Shown piece after piece: positions 34,986-44,054 of a stretch of 64,000 bases of DNA. A program made the position numbers and the translations under genes. The stretch is taken from contig NZ_CP172346.1 of the NCBI RefSeq assembly GCF_044336245.1, positions 1,488,001 through 1,552,000 on the forward strand, read 5' to 3'. This stretch comes from Schlesneria sphaerica (lineage in GTDB: Bacteria; Planctomycetota; Planctomycetia; Planctomycetales; Planctomycetaceae). The number at the start of each line of letters is the position of its first letter. The first letter of the stretch is position 1. Under the pieces are notes generated by a model. That model saw nothing but the letters and a program-made list of their open reading frames with translations. It ran no database searches and had not been told where the DNA came from.

Positions 34986-36239
34986 CTACGTCTCTGGTGG
35001 CCCCTCAGTCAGGCCGGGATCAACATCCCCCGTCTCGGGAGCAGGGTCAGAGAACGCAGCCGGTTCCTCTTCTTCAACCAGATCGGCGTAGAATTTCACG
35101 AGGGCTCCCATCTCGGGCCTCAAATACTGCCCTTCCTCTTCAGGAGGAACTTTCAACCGGACACGGACCGGGACAGCTCCCTTGGCACGGTCGGCGATGG
35201 GCATCAGCCGTGAGACGACACCGTCATAATACCGGTCCATGAACGCTTCAGGCTGAACGCGACACCGCTGGCCTTTTCTCACCTTGGAAATTTCCCGCTC
35301 CTGCACAGAGAGCTCGACCTCCAGTTTGGAGAGATCCGCCATGTCACACAGACTGAAGGAGCCATTGAAGGCAACCGGATTCACCAGGTTTCCCAGTTCC
35401 GCATTCTTTTTCAAAACGGTGCCGGAAATCGGAGCCACGATGATGCAATTATCCAGTCGCCACTTGGCGCGTCGAACTTCGGCTTCCGCCTGCCTGACCT
35501 GAGCCTCTGCAGCACGTTTTCGTTCCGGACGCGGTCCGTCGATCATGAGCTGTGCGGTCGCGGCCAACTTGTCGACCCGTTTTCTGAGCATCTGATACTG
35601 AGACTGAGCCGTTTCAAAGTCCTGTCGATTGCCGAAGCCATTCGTCAGCAGGTCCCTCGCCCGTTTGTAGTCTCGTTCCGCCTGCTCCAGATTGGTTTGT
35701 GACTCGGCGAGGTCCGCCTGCACTTGCTTGATCTCGTCGGGACGGGATCCCTCACGCAATTCGGCAAGGTTCTCACGTGCGGCTTCGAGCTGTCCCGAGA
35801 CTCGTTCAAATTCGGCGAGATACTCCGTGTTGTCGAGTACGGCCAGAACGAAGCCTTTTTCGATCCTCTGCCCCGCCTCAAAATTCAACTCGATCACGCG
35901 TCCGCTCACTTGCGGACTGACCAGAATCTGTTGTTCCGGAATAATGTAGCCCTTGGATTCCACCACAGGTCCGGAAGCGGGAGGTCCAGGTGGCTTCGGG
36001 GTGGTCGGCTGCGCCGCGGGGGCTGTCGTCGAGGTTTGGACGCCGGCCTGAGCGACGGATCCTTCCTGTTTCACGAGAGGGCTTCCTGCGAACAGCAGAT
36101 AGGCAGTCGCACAGGTCATCCCCAGCAAGAGCACCCAGGGGAGCTTTGAGCCGGCCCCAGACGACTGGTTCGGTGGGGGTAACCTGAGCGATTGAACGCG
36201 ATCTTTGAGCGAAGCGTTCGCGGCAGAGGTTTCGGACAT
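34986..36239 (-). CDS. HlyD/MacA-type periplasmic adaptor (membrane fusion) protein
   Basis: This 417-aa protein is anchored by one helix (LPWVLLLGMTCATAYLLFAG, about 33-52). It has a Pro/Ala/Thr-rich linker, then the first half of a barrel-sandwich hybrid (GRVIELNFEAGQRIEKG). A long coiled-coil hairpin spans about 145-250, and the second lipoyl half (APISGTVLKKNAELGNLV) and beta-barrel follow. The C-terminus is acidic and proline-rich (EEEEPAAFSDPAPETGD), longer than in MacA. The ATG at 36239 fits the membrane topology better than an upstream in-frame ATG at 36317. As first gene of the operon it should connect the ABC pump to an outer-membrane exit. No TolC-like gene is nearby. Confidence 0.9.
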   Translation of the reverse strand: MSETSAANASLKDRVQSLRLPPPNQSSGAGSKLPWVLLLGMTCATAYLLFAGSPLVKQEGSVAQAGVQTSTTAPAAQPTTPKPPGPPASGPVVESKGYIIPEQQILVSPQVSGRVIELNFEAGQRIEKGFVLAVLDNTEYLAEFERVSGQLEAARENLAELREGSRPDEIKQVQADLAESQTNLEQAERDYKRARDLLTNGFGNRQDFETAQSQYQMLRKRVDKLAATAQLMIDGPRPERKRAAEAQVRQAEAEVRRAKWRLDNCIIVAPISGTVLKKNAELGNLVNPVAFNGSFSLCDMADLSKLEVELSVQEREISKVRKGQRCRVQPEAFMDRYYDGVVSRLMPIADRAKGAVPVRVRLKVPPEEEGQYLRPEMGALVKFYADLVEEEEPAAFSDPAPETGDVDPGLTEGPPET

Positions 36240-36696
36240 AGACACAGAATTTCCTGTGAGGTGAACTGGAATCTTGATGAGGTGGCTCGTTCGAACGATC
36301 AAATTCCTGAAATCCACACGTCGAAGCCCGTCAGTGTGAGTCTCAATTCCAGAATTCAGATCCTTTCCAAACCGTTATATCATTGCATTTGGCTCTCAAA
36401 AAATCCATTCGCGAAGTACGTAGAACGCGCGATTGCAGACCCAGGCGACTCACGTTTATGGGACGACTTGGCATTATTCGAGGCGCAGTCAATACCACGT
36501 GTCGTCACGAACGGATCCGAGAGGAATTCCAGATGTTCAACCTTCGCTGCGACCCCATGGAGCATCAATCACATTATTCATAAACGATCTCCAGGGGGAT
36601 CTATTTCGCAGGGCTTGAAACCTGGATCTCGCTCATCATTCATTCACATCTTAGAACAGTCACAGATAAAACAGTCACAGTCCAGAGGTCCGCCTG
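36240..36696. other. Intergenic region upstream of the export operon
   Basis: About 460 bases separate the adaptor start from the stop of the minus-strand S15 hydrolase gene. The promoter of the export operon must lie here. A direct repeat, ACAGTCACAG twice around 36656-36681, is visible near the left edge of the hydrolase gene. No gene is seen. Confidence 0.45.
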
Positions 36697-38598
36697 CTAG
36701 TTCAGGATTTTGATTTGAGAAGGTGTTTCAGAAGAGCGATAAACTCGATGTGTTGCCTTCTGGAAATCTTCGGGCTTTGCCGTATAGATTTCGACGAACT
36801 TCTGGGGATTTCTGTCAATCAGTGGGAACCAGCTGCTTTGAACCTGGACCATCAGGCGGTGTCCGGGGCGAAACGCATGGCAGATATCGGGGAGGGTGAA
36901 TTTCACTTTCTCGATGCGGTTCGGGATAAACGGTTCCGGCTTTTCGAAACTGTTCCGAAACTTGCCCCGGAAGACATCACCGCGAACCAGTTGCTGATAC
37001 CCACCCATTCGGACACCGGACGGATTTTCTTTGGGATCGGGATAGTCACCGGGGTAAACATCAATCACCTTGACGACCCAGTCGGCATCAGTACCGGTTG
37101 TTGATACGTAGAGCTCGACCTCAATCGGACCCGCAACACGCAAGTCGGTTTCCAGAATTTCTGTCTCGTAGACCAGCACGTCCGGGCGACGCGACGCGTG
37201 TCGCTGATCGGCGGTCATGTATTCCGGAACCATGCCAATCACCGTTTTATCGATAAACGGGACGGGGCGTGCCGGATCGCTGAGATACTCATCATAGCCA
37301 GAATCATCGGGGGATTCCGGAGGCTGAGGCCGAAGCTGTCCTTGTGAACTGAAAAAGAATGTCCGAGGTTTGAACTCTTTCGGCGGCCAGGTCTCGTACT
37401 GACGCCACAGGTTCGTCCCGGTTTCGAAAACCCACGCTTCCGGATGTGCGAGCTTTCCGTCCCCTTTCAGGTGGAACTCAAAGAAGGGAAATTCGATCTT
37501 CTCACGATAAAAAATCGAGGTCTTGGCGTTGAATGAGACGTGCCCCAGAGATTCACCGTCGCCACCCGCCCATCCTCCGTGCACCCACGGGCCCATGACG
37601 AGCATGTTTGAGGTTCCCGGACTGCTTCCTTCAATTTGCTTGTACGTCTCGAGGGCACCGAAAAGGTTTTCTGCATCGAACCAGCCACCGACCGTCATCA
37701 CGGCCGGCCGGATATTTTTCAAGTGGGGGCGGAGGTTTCGTGCCTTCCAGAATTCATCGTACGTCCCATGCTTCATGACCTCGTTCCAGAAGGGGACGTC
37801 CCCTTTGTAGTAGCGGGAATCCGCATTCGGCAGGGGGCCGAGTTTCAGGAAGAACTCATAACCGTCCGGAGTGCCATGATCGAATTGATGATCGATCTTT
37901 TTTGACGGTTCAGGCCGGTTGTGACCGTGACGCGCCATGAAGTTGAAGACATGCGGAAGCTGCAAGGCTCCGTTATGGTGCCAGTCATCACCGATAAACC
38001 AGTCGGCGATGGGGGCCTGTGGCGAGCAGGCGGCAAGCGCCGGATGAGCGTCGATCATTCCCGCGCTGGTATAGAAGCCGGGATACGAAATCCCGTACAT
38101 GCCAACCTTGCCATTGTGATTGGGCAGGTGCTTGATCAACCACTCGATTGTGTCCCAGGTATCCGTACTTTCATCAATCTGGTCGGGACCGCTTTTGACA
38201 GCCAGATGAGGACGCATGTCAACGAAGTCACCTTCCGACATCCAGCGGCCTCGCACGTCCTGGTACACGAAAATGTAGCCTGCTTTGCCGAACAACGTCG
38301 AAGGCCCCAGGTTCTCGCGGTACTGGTCAACGCCGTACGGCTTCAAACTGTACGGAGTCCGACTGAGCAGAATCGGGTAAGTCTTCGACTGATCTTTCGG
38401 CTCATAGACTGCGGTGAAGAGCGTTTTGCCATCCCGCATGGGAATACGGTACTCGTACTTTGTGTAATTCGCTTTGACGTATTCCCCACCCTGGGCCTGC
38501 ACCAGACGAGTGGATCCGACCACGGATGCGATCAGCACCAACGTGGTCACCATCGATTGAGTTGCCCGAAGCACACGAAGACGAATAAGGGCTTGCAT
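36697..38598 (-). CDS. Exported CocE/NonD family hydrolase (X-Pro dipeptidyl-peptidase S15 type)
   Basis: This 633-aa alpha/beta hydrolase has a signal peptide ending near RLVQAQGG (about 36-37). The catalytic serine is S171 in MYGISYPGFY. The S15 domain starts RIPMRDGKTLFTAVYEP, and the jelly-roll C-terminal domain (about 410-620) includes YVSTTGTDADWVVKVIDVYP. CocE relatives hydrolyse cocaine, glutaryl-7-ACA or peptides. The signal and the exported enzyme neighbourhood suggest scavenging. The substrate cannot be assigned. The gene is monocistronic on the minus strand, about 100 bases before the NYN gene in map order. Confidence 0.88.
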   Translation of the reverse strand: MQALIRLRVLRATQSMVTTLVLIASVVGSTRLVQAQGGEYVKANYTKYEYRIPMRDGKTLFTAVYEPKDQSKTYPILLSRTPYSLKPYGVDQYRENLGPSTLFGKAGYIFVYQDVRGRWMSEGDFVDMRPHLAVKSGPDQIDESTDTWDTIEWLIKHLPNHNGKVGMYGISYPGFYTSAGMIDAHPALAACSPQAPIADWFIGDDWHHNGALQLPHVFNFMARHGHNRPEPSKKIDHQFDHGTPDGYEFFLKLGPLPNADSRYYKGDVPFWNEVMKHGTYDEFWKARNLRPHLKNIRPAVMTVGGWFDAENLFGALETYKQIEGSSPGTSNMLVMGPWVHGGWAGGDGESLGHVSFNAKTSIFYREKIEFPFFEFHLKGDGKLAHPEAWVFETGTNLWRQYETWPPKEFKPRTFFFSSQGQLRPQPPESPDDSGYDEYLSDPARPVPFIDKTVIGMVPEYMTADQRHASRRPDVLVYETEILETDLRVAGPIEVELYVSTTGTDADWVVKVIDVYPGDYPDPKENPSGVRMGGYQQLVRGDVFRGKFRNSFEKPEPFIPNRIEKVKFTLPDICHAFRPGHRLMVQVQSSWFPLIDRNPQKFVEIYTAKPEDFQKATHRVYRSSETPSQIKILN

Positions 38599-38721
38599 CT
38601 CGGGAGTGTCTCCAGTTGATTGAAGTTAGAATCGTCTCTGGGTTCTGCGGCTGAGGCTACGCTGCACTGTCGAACAGATCGTGACCCCGCAGAAATTCGC
38701 AGGCGGATCTGTTTCAGCCTG

Positions 38722-39390
38722 TCACAGCCTTTTGGGCTTGCCGCGCGGCTTCGACTGCGCAGACTCGTTCAACCATTGTTCAAGTTGGGACGGGTCCTGC
38801 ACCTGCTTTTGAATCTGCTCCACGTGCGACTCCCAATCATTTTTCGGAGCGGCGTTTTCTGCTCGGACTTCATCCTGAATCGCTTGCGGGCTGACACCTT
38901 CAAACTCGTCCAGCCAGAAGCTTACATCCTCTTCCCGTGGCGAATTTGGCGAGACGGACTTTCCCGTGGAACTCACCTGACGATGGGGAGAATCGAGTTC
39001 TTTCAGAAACACCTCGCTATCCGTCGCCATTCCGCGCCGCCTGCGGATGGCCGTCTGCAAGCGGTGATCACTCGAAATCACCTTCAATTGACGGGGGGCT
39101 GAATGCTGGCTGATCAACGTCTCAATCATTTCATCCGCTTCGTGTCCCGGTTCTGCAAACAGGACGACCATCATTTCATGCGTGTATCGAGCGGGCAGAC
39201 CCCGCGGAGCGTCCTGTGCATCGAACACAACCGTACACCGTTTCCGCTCTTCCACGCTCATGCGACGTGCCAGCTTTGCCAGCAGGGTCAGCCGTTTGTT
39301 CGCAAGGTCGCCCGGAGGATGGTAGACACGTGCCAAACCCGCGGCGTGCATCAGGTTGTAGCCGTCGATAATCAGAAATGGGACTGGCAT
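38722..39390 (-). CDS. YacP-like NYN domain RNase
   Basis: This 222-aa protein starts with FLIIDGYNLMHAAG, the NYN/PIN-like first Asp motif. VVFDAQDAP and a later SSDHRLQTAIRRR supply further acidic residues of the nuclease fold. YacP (Rae1) relatives cut RNA on or near the ribosome. The C-terminal 70 residues (about 150-222) are charged and probably helical, with FWLDEFEGVS and LEQWLNESAQ. The gene is divergent from the sialate esterase gene, with about 160 bases between. No operon partner is apparent. Confidence 0.83.
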   Translation of the reverse strand: MPVPFLIIDGYNLMHAAGLARVYHPPGDLANKRLTLLAKLARRMSVEERKRCTVVFDAQDAPRGLPARYTHEMMVVLFAEPGHEADEMIETLISQHSAPRQLKVISSDHRLQTAIRRRRGMATDSEVFLKELDSPHRQVSSTGKSVSPNSPREEDVSFWLDEFEGVSPQAIQDEVRAENAAPKNDWESHVEQIQKQVQDPSQLEQWLNESAQSKPRGKPKRL

Positions 39391-39548
39391 AATCAGTTTT
39401 TCGGTCGTAGTGTTTCCGGGAGGGAATTCCCGTTGTATCCCCTTGAATCACGATAGCAAGAATTGTCCCGGACACGATACACTCGTGCCACGAGGCAGAG
39501 TGTTTCCTTCAATTCGATGGGACCCTGACGAGTAAAGTCCGTCGGGCA

Positions 39549-41063
39549 ATGTCTCACTGGCTCAAGATCGGAACATCACGTATGTCGTCTCGCTGTATCG
39601 CCGTCATCTCCGCAATAGCGTTGATTGCGGTGACCACATCAGCGAGGGCTGATATCAAGCTGCCCGGCATTTTCAGCGATCATATGGTCCTGCAGATGGG
39701 CAAGGAAGTCCCCTTCTGGGGATGGGCCGAGCCAGGTGAGGAAGTGACGGTGACGATCACCTCCAAGGACCCTGGTGATACGACGAAGCCCGAATCTGCG
39801 AACGTGGTAACGGCCGCCGACGGCCGCTGGAGTCTCCGTCTTCCCGGCCGCAGTAAGCCCGCTCAAGTCGAAGTCACGGTCACCGGAAAGAACACTGTGA
39901 CACTAACCAACGTCCTGTTCGGGGACGTCTGGATCTGTTCAGGCCAGTCCAATATGGAATGGCCCGTCAGCGCATCGCTCAATCATCAGGAAGAGATCGC
40001 GGAAGCAAAGTTTCCATCCATTCGGTTCTTCAAAGCAGAACGGAGCACTGCGAGGGTCCCGCAGGACGACAATGACGGGAAATGGGTCGAATGTTCGCCC
40101 GATTCGATCGGGGGAATGAGCGCCGTGGCCTATTTCTTCGGTCGTGAATTGCACCAGCGACTGAAGCGGCCCATCGGTCTGGTTCAGCTGACGCATGGAG
40201 GTTCCATCTGTGAAGCATGGACCAGTCAGGCGGCGCTTAAGTCTGACGAAGACTTTGCCAAAATCCTCGAACGAGCCGAACGCGCGAGCACCGATCCCAG
40301 CCAGGCCAACAATCCCAACCGAGCGTCTGTCCTGTACAACGGCATGATCGCTCCGATTCAGGGATACGGGATCAAAGGAGCCATCTGGTATCAGGGCGAA
40401 TCCAACACTGGGCGGGCGTTTCAATACCGCAAGTTGTTTCCCCTGCTGATCAGCAACTGGCGGCGGCAATGGGGGCTGGGAGATTTTCCATTTCTGTTTG
40501 TGCAACTCCCCAACTACGTTCCTGAAAAATCGAAACCCGATCGACCGGACGAACCGGAAGAGAGTGCGTGGGCAGAATTACGCGAGGCGCAACTGATGTC
40601 TCTGTCCGTCCCCCGAACGGGGATGGCGGTGACGATCGATGTTGGCGAACCGAGGGACATTCACCCCCGGAACAAGCAAGTTGTGGGCAAGCGACTCGCC
40701 CTTTCTGCACTTCAGGTGGCATACGGACAAGACATCGTTGCGAGCGGACCGCGGTACAAATCGATGAAGGTCATGGAAGGTACGATTGAGCTTGAATTTC
40801 AGGACATCGGCGACGGATTAGTTGCCCAAGGGGGCGACCTGCGAGGTTTTGCGATCGCGGGGGCCGACAAGAAATTCGTCTGGGCCACTGCCCGAATCGA
40901 AGGGAACGTCGTCCGCGTTTCATCGTCCGAGGTACCAGCGCCGGTTGCTGTCCGGTACGCCTGGGGCGACAACCCGGACGGGAATCTTTTCAACGGAGCC
41001 GGACTGCCCGCATCCCCGTTCCGCACCGACGACTGGGCAGGAATCACTCATCAGAACCGGTGA
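39549..41063 (+). CDS. Exported sialate O-acetylesterase (SGNH-type)
   Basis: This 504-aa protein has a signal peptide ending near TTSARA (about 35). A beta-rich N-terminal domain (DHMVLQMGKEVPFWGWAEPGEEVTV) precedes the SGNH/GDSL-like catalytic domain with ICSGQSNMEWPV (catalytic Ser in GQSN) and GAIWYQGESNTG. DIHPRNKQVVGKRLA contributes the Asp-x-x-His pair. It should remove 9-O-acetyl or other acetyl groups from sialic acid or plant polysaccharides in the periplasm. The first Met may be residue 1 or residue 12 (MSSRCIAV). It reads in the same direction as the citrate synthase gene, 150 bases downstream. Confidence 0.88.
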   Translation: MSHWLKIGTSRMSSRCIAVISAIALIAVTTSARADIKLPGIFSDHMVLQMGKEVPFWGWAEPGEEVTVTITSKDPGDTTKPESANVVTAADGRWSLRLPGRSKPAQVEVTVTGKNTVTLTNVLFGDVWICSGQSNMEWPVSASLNHQEEIAEAKFPSIRFFKAERSTARVPQDDNDGKWVECSPDSIGGMSAVAYFFGRELHQRLKRPIGLVQLTHGGSICEAWTSQAALKSDEDFAKILERAERASTDPSQANNPNRASVLYNGMIAPIQGYGIKGAIWYQGESNTGRAFQYRKLFPLLISNWRRQWGLGDFPFLFVQLPNYVPEKSKPDRPDEPEESAWAELREAQLMSLSVPRTGMAVTIDVGEPRDIHPRNKQVVGKRLALSALQVAYGQDIVASGPRYKSMKVMEGTIELEFQDIGDGLVAQGGDLRGFAIAGADKKFVWATARIEGNVVRVSSSEVPAPVAVRYAWGDNPDGNLFNGAGLPASPFRTDDWAGITHQNR

Positions 41064-41213
41064 TCGTGACTGTCTGATTCATAGACGCCAGTGATCCATC
41101 AAAACGAATACACTGGTTTGCAAAGGAACACTGTCGACCGTTTCGTCGCGGCCCATTTTGCGCTAGAATGTGCAAAGTGGATTATCCGGTTGCCCTTCTA
41201 CAATGGATTGCGA

Positions 41214-42338
41214 ATGAGTCACTCTGCTGTTCCCAGCCCACACATGGAGAAACGCACTAACAGTGAGACGACCATTTCGTCGATTGACGGTGATCTGCTT
41301 TACCGGGGCTATCCTGTTTCAGAGCTGGTCGAAGAATCCAGTTTTCTGGAAACGACCTTCCTGATCGTCCAGGGCAACCTTCCCTCGCAGGAACAGCTCG
41401 CCGATATGCAGGCCGTCATGAGCGAAGCGGCCGTTCTCGAACAAGACATCGTCAACTTTATCGAGCGTTTACCGCTGAACGTCCCTGCGATTGATATTCT
41501 GCGGACCGGAGTCAACCTGCTGGCGTTATCGGATGCTTACGAAGAAGAGCTCTCTCCGAATGACGTGTGGGAAACGCTGCAACGGTTGCTCGCCCAGTAC
41601 CCGTTGCTGCTGGCGACACGCCACCGGATTGCCCGAGGGCTCGAGCCGGCCGAGCCGCGCGACGATCTGAGCTACGCTGGATATCTCTACTGGAGCCTGA
41701 CCGATCGCGAGCCGTCACCCCTGGCAGAGCGAGCCCTTGACGCCTTCTTGATCCTCAGCGCCGAACACGAGCTCACCCCGTCGACGTATTGTGCACGGAT
41801 CGTGGCGTCAACTCGATCCGATTTTCTGTCATCTGTCATCGCGGGGATCTGTGCCATGAAGGGGGTCTGGCATGGTGGTCCCGGCCGTCAGGCCATCGAC
41901 ATCCTCGAAGCAGTCGAATCTCCGGCTGCCGCACCCTCGATCGTCCGAGCGGTTCTCAAACAGTACGAACGGATGCCGGGCTTCTGGCATCGAGTTTACC
42001 GGACTTCAGATCCCCGGTCGGAGTTGCTCCGTCCCATCTGCCGGGACGTCGCCGTTGAAGTCGGCAAAATGAATATGGAAGAGGTCTCATCAGCCATTGA
42101 ATCCGCTGTCTGGGACGAACAGCAGTTTCTGCCCAGCTATGACTGGCCCGCAGCGCGAATGCTGCATTATCTGGGGCTGGATTCTGACTTATTCGTGCCG
42201 CTGTTTGTGATCAGCCGGACGGTGGGCTGGGCCGCTCATTTCATCGAGCAGCAGCAGACTCCGCAGCCGATCAGACCACGTGCCGTCTATGTCGGCCAGC
42301 CGGAACGCCCCTTTCTTCCCCTTTCCGAGCGCGGCTGA
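41214..42338 (+). CDS. Citrate synthase family protein, divergent
   Basis: This 374-aa protein belongs to the citrate/2-methylcitrate synthase family, which condenses acetyl- or propionyl-CoA with oxaloacetate. Family positions are recognisable: DLLYRGYPVSEL near the start, the catalytic His in AEHELTPST, His in WHGGPGRQA, HRVYRTSDPR, a likely catalytic Asp in PSYDWPAARM, and RPRAVYVGQ at the end. Two conserved spots differ: GFGHRVY is here GFWHRVY and HGGANE is HGGPGR. Specificity may therefore differ from true citrate synthase. The start is uncertain between 41214 and 41244. A GTG at 41091 would add residues unlike the family. Threonine synthase follows 250 bases downstream. Confidence 0.82.
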   Translation: MSHSAVPSPHMEKRTNSETTISSIDGDLLYRGYPVSELVEESSFLETTFLIVQGNLPSQEQLADMQAVMSEAAVLEQDIVNFIERLPLNVPAIDILRTGVNLLALSDAYEEELSPNDVWETLQRLLAQYPLLLATRHRIARGLEPAEPRDDLSYAGYLYWSLTDREPSPLAERALDAFLILSAEHELTPSTYCARIVASTRSDFLSSVIAGICAMKGVWHGGPGRQAIDILEAVESPAAAPSIVRAVLKQYERMPGFWHRVYRTSDPRSELLRPICRDVAVEVGKMNMEEVSSAIESAVWDEQQFLPSYDWPAARMLHYLGLDSDLFVPLFVISRTVGWAAHFIEQQQTPQPIRPRAVYVGQPERPFLPLSERG

Positions 42339-42587
42339 AAAACCCTAACGCAAGCCTGCCGCGAAGATCCTCACCGGTCGGTTCCAACCTGACTCATGTC
42401 GGGAAAATCGCCGTAAATCGAGAAGGCGGCAAGGGATTTCCAGTCCGACTGTTCCGGTTGCGACCGGATGAATCAGGAAACGAATTCCGTTTTCCCGCCG
42501 AACAATCCTTCACTGCACTCCACGGCTCAACTAGAGTGGAGATGAACTTGATTCGTTCCCGCTGGAAAATCAGTAAACAAGAGAGTC

Positions 42588-43991
42588 GTGAGTACATCAT
42601 CCATGTACGGGTTTCAACGCTGTATCGCCCCCCTGTGCCGCTCCACCTTCGATGTGACCGAAGTCCTCACATCCTGCCCGGATTGCGGTTCACTGCTTGA
42701 TATCGATTATGAATGGGACAAACTTCCCATTCCCAAGTCGATGCGCGAGTTCGAGTCTCGCTGGGCGAATCGCCGCGATCCGCTCGACTTCAGCGGAGTC
42801 TGGCGGTTTCGAAACCTGCTTCCGTTTGCAGCGGACAAAGACATCGTCACGATCGGCGAAGGTCAGACAATTCTTCAGCAAAGCCAGGCGGTCGGAAAAT
42901 ACGTCGGCATGAACGCCGGAGGTCTCTACCTCCAATACGAAGGCCTGAACCCTTCGGGCAGCTTCAAAGATAATGGCATGACAGCGGCATCAACCCATGC
43001 CCGGATGGTCGGTGCGAAGGTCGCAGCCTGTGCGTCGACGGGGAACACCAGTGCCTCACTGGCGATCTATGCGAGCACGACACAGGTGTTTCGCGTCGTC
43101 GTCTTCGTGGGGAGCGGTAAGATTGCCTACGGAAAGCTGTCGCAGGCACTGGACTATGACGCCAAAACGCTGCAGATTCTCGGCGACTTTGATGATGCGC
43201 TCGAGCGAGTCCGTGAGGTCGCGGGTGAACGTGGAATCTATCTGTGTAACAGTGTGAACCCGTTCCGTCTGGAAGGCCAGAAAACAATTATGTATCGGGT
43301 TCTCGAGAGCCTGAACTGGGAAGTCCCCGACTGGATCGTCGTCCCGGGCGGAAACCTCGGTAATTCCTCAGCCTTCGGCAAAGCGTTCACGGAACTGAAA
43401 GCACTGGGCCTGATCGATCGTATCCCGCGACTGGCGGTGATCAACGCGGCCGGCGCCAATACCCTGTATCAGCTTTACGAGGAACGTGGAGTACGCTGGG
43501 ACGGCGGGATGTCCGACGACGGCACGACAGACGCCTTCTTCAAAACTATGGATGCAGAGAAGCGGAAGGCCTCAACACTCGCCAGCGCCATCGAAATCAA
43601 TCGCCCTGTGAATCTGAAGAAATGTCTCCGTGCACTTCAGCAGTGCGACGGGGTCGTCCGACAGGTGACGGACCAGGAAATTCTGGACGCCAAGGCACAG
43701 GTTGGTGCCGGTGGATTTGGTTGTGAACCTGCAAGTGCCGCGAGTGTCGCCGGGGCCAGAAAGCTGCGGGCAGAAGGTGTCATCGCGCCAAGTGACCGCG
43801 TTGTCTGCATCCTGACTGGCCACCAGCTCAAGGATCCTGACGCGACCGTCGCCTATCATTCCGGCGACCAAGCCTTGTTCAGCGAGAAACTGGGCAAACG
43901 AGGTGTTGAGCGGGCCGAGTACGCGAATAGCCCGGTGGTTGTGGAAAACAACCTTCAGAAGATCATCGACGTGCTGAATCAGCAGGGTTGA
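42588..43991 (+). CDS. thrC: Threonine synthase
   Basis: This 467-aa PLP enzyme converts O-phosphohomoserine to threonine. The N-terminus has a four-Cys zinc-ribbon-like segment (C12, C17 and CPDC at 30-33), as in some ThrC types. The PLP lysine is in PSGSFKDNGM. ASTGNTSASLAIYAS and VVPGGNLGNSSAFGKA bind phosphate and cofactor. The GTG at 42588 overlaps the best start region. An ATG at 42603 (MYGFQ) is the alternative. A strong terminator ends the gene at 44010. Confidence 0.92.
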   Translation: MSTSSMYGFQRCIAPLCRSTFDVTEVLTSCPDCGSLLDIDYEWDKLPIPKSMREFESRWANRRDPLDFSGVWRFRNLLPFAADKDIVTIGEGQTILQQSQAVGKYVGMNAGGLYLQYEGLNPSGSFKDNGMTAASTHARMVGAKVAACASTGNTSASLAIYASTTQVFRVVVFVGSGKIAYGKLSQALDYDAKTLQILGDFDDALERVREVAGERGIYLCNSVNPFRLEGQKTIMYRVLESLNWEVPDWIVVPGGNLGNSSAFGKAFTELKALGLIDRIPRLAVINAAGANTLYQLYEERGVRWDGGMSDDGTTDAFFKTMDAEKRKASTLASAIEINRPVNLKKCLRALQQCDGVVRQVTDQEILDAKAQVGAGGFGCEPASAASVAGARKLRAEGVIAPSDRVVCILTGHQLKDPDATVAYHSGDQALFSEKLGKRGVERAEYANSPVVVENNLQKIIDVLNQQG

Positions 43992-44009
43992 TTGAATCTG
44001 CGGTCACAA

Positions 44010-44042
44010 GCCCTGTCGCAATTGCGTCAGGGCGATTTTTTT
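44010..44042 (+). terminator. Rho-independent terminator of threonine synthase
   Basis: GCCCTG(T)CGCAA pairs with TTGCG(T)CAGGGC around one T:T mismatch and is followed by seven T residues at 44036-44042. It lies just ahead of the stop of the convergent prenyltransferase-repeat gene. Confidence 0.85.
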
Positions 44043-44054
44043 GGCTTGCCACAG

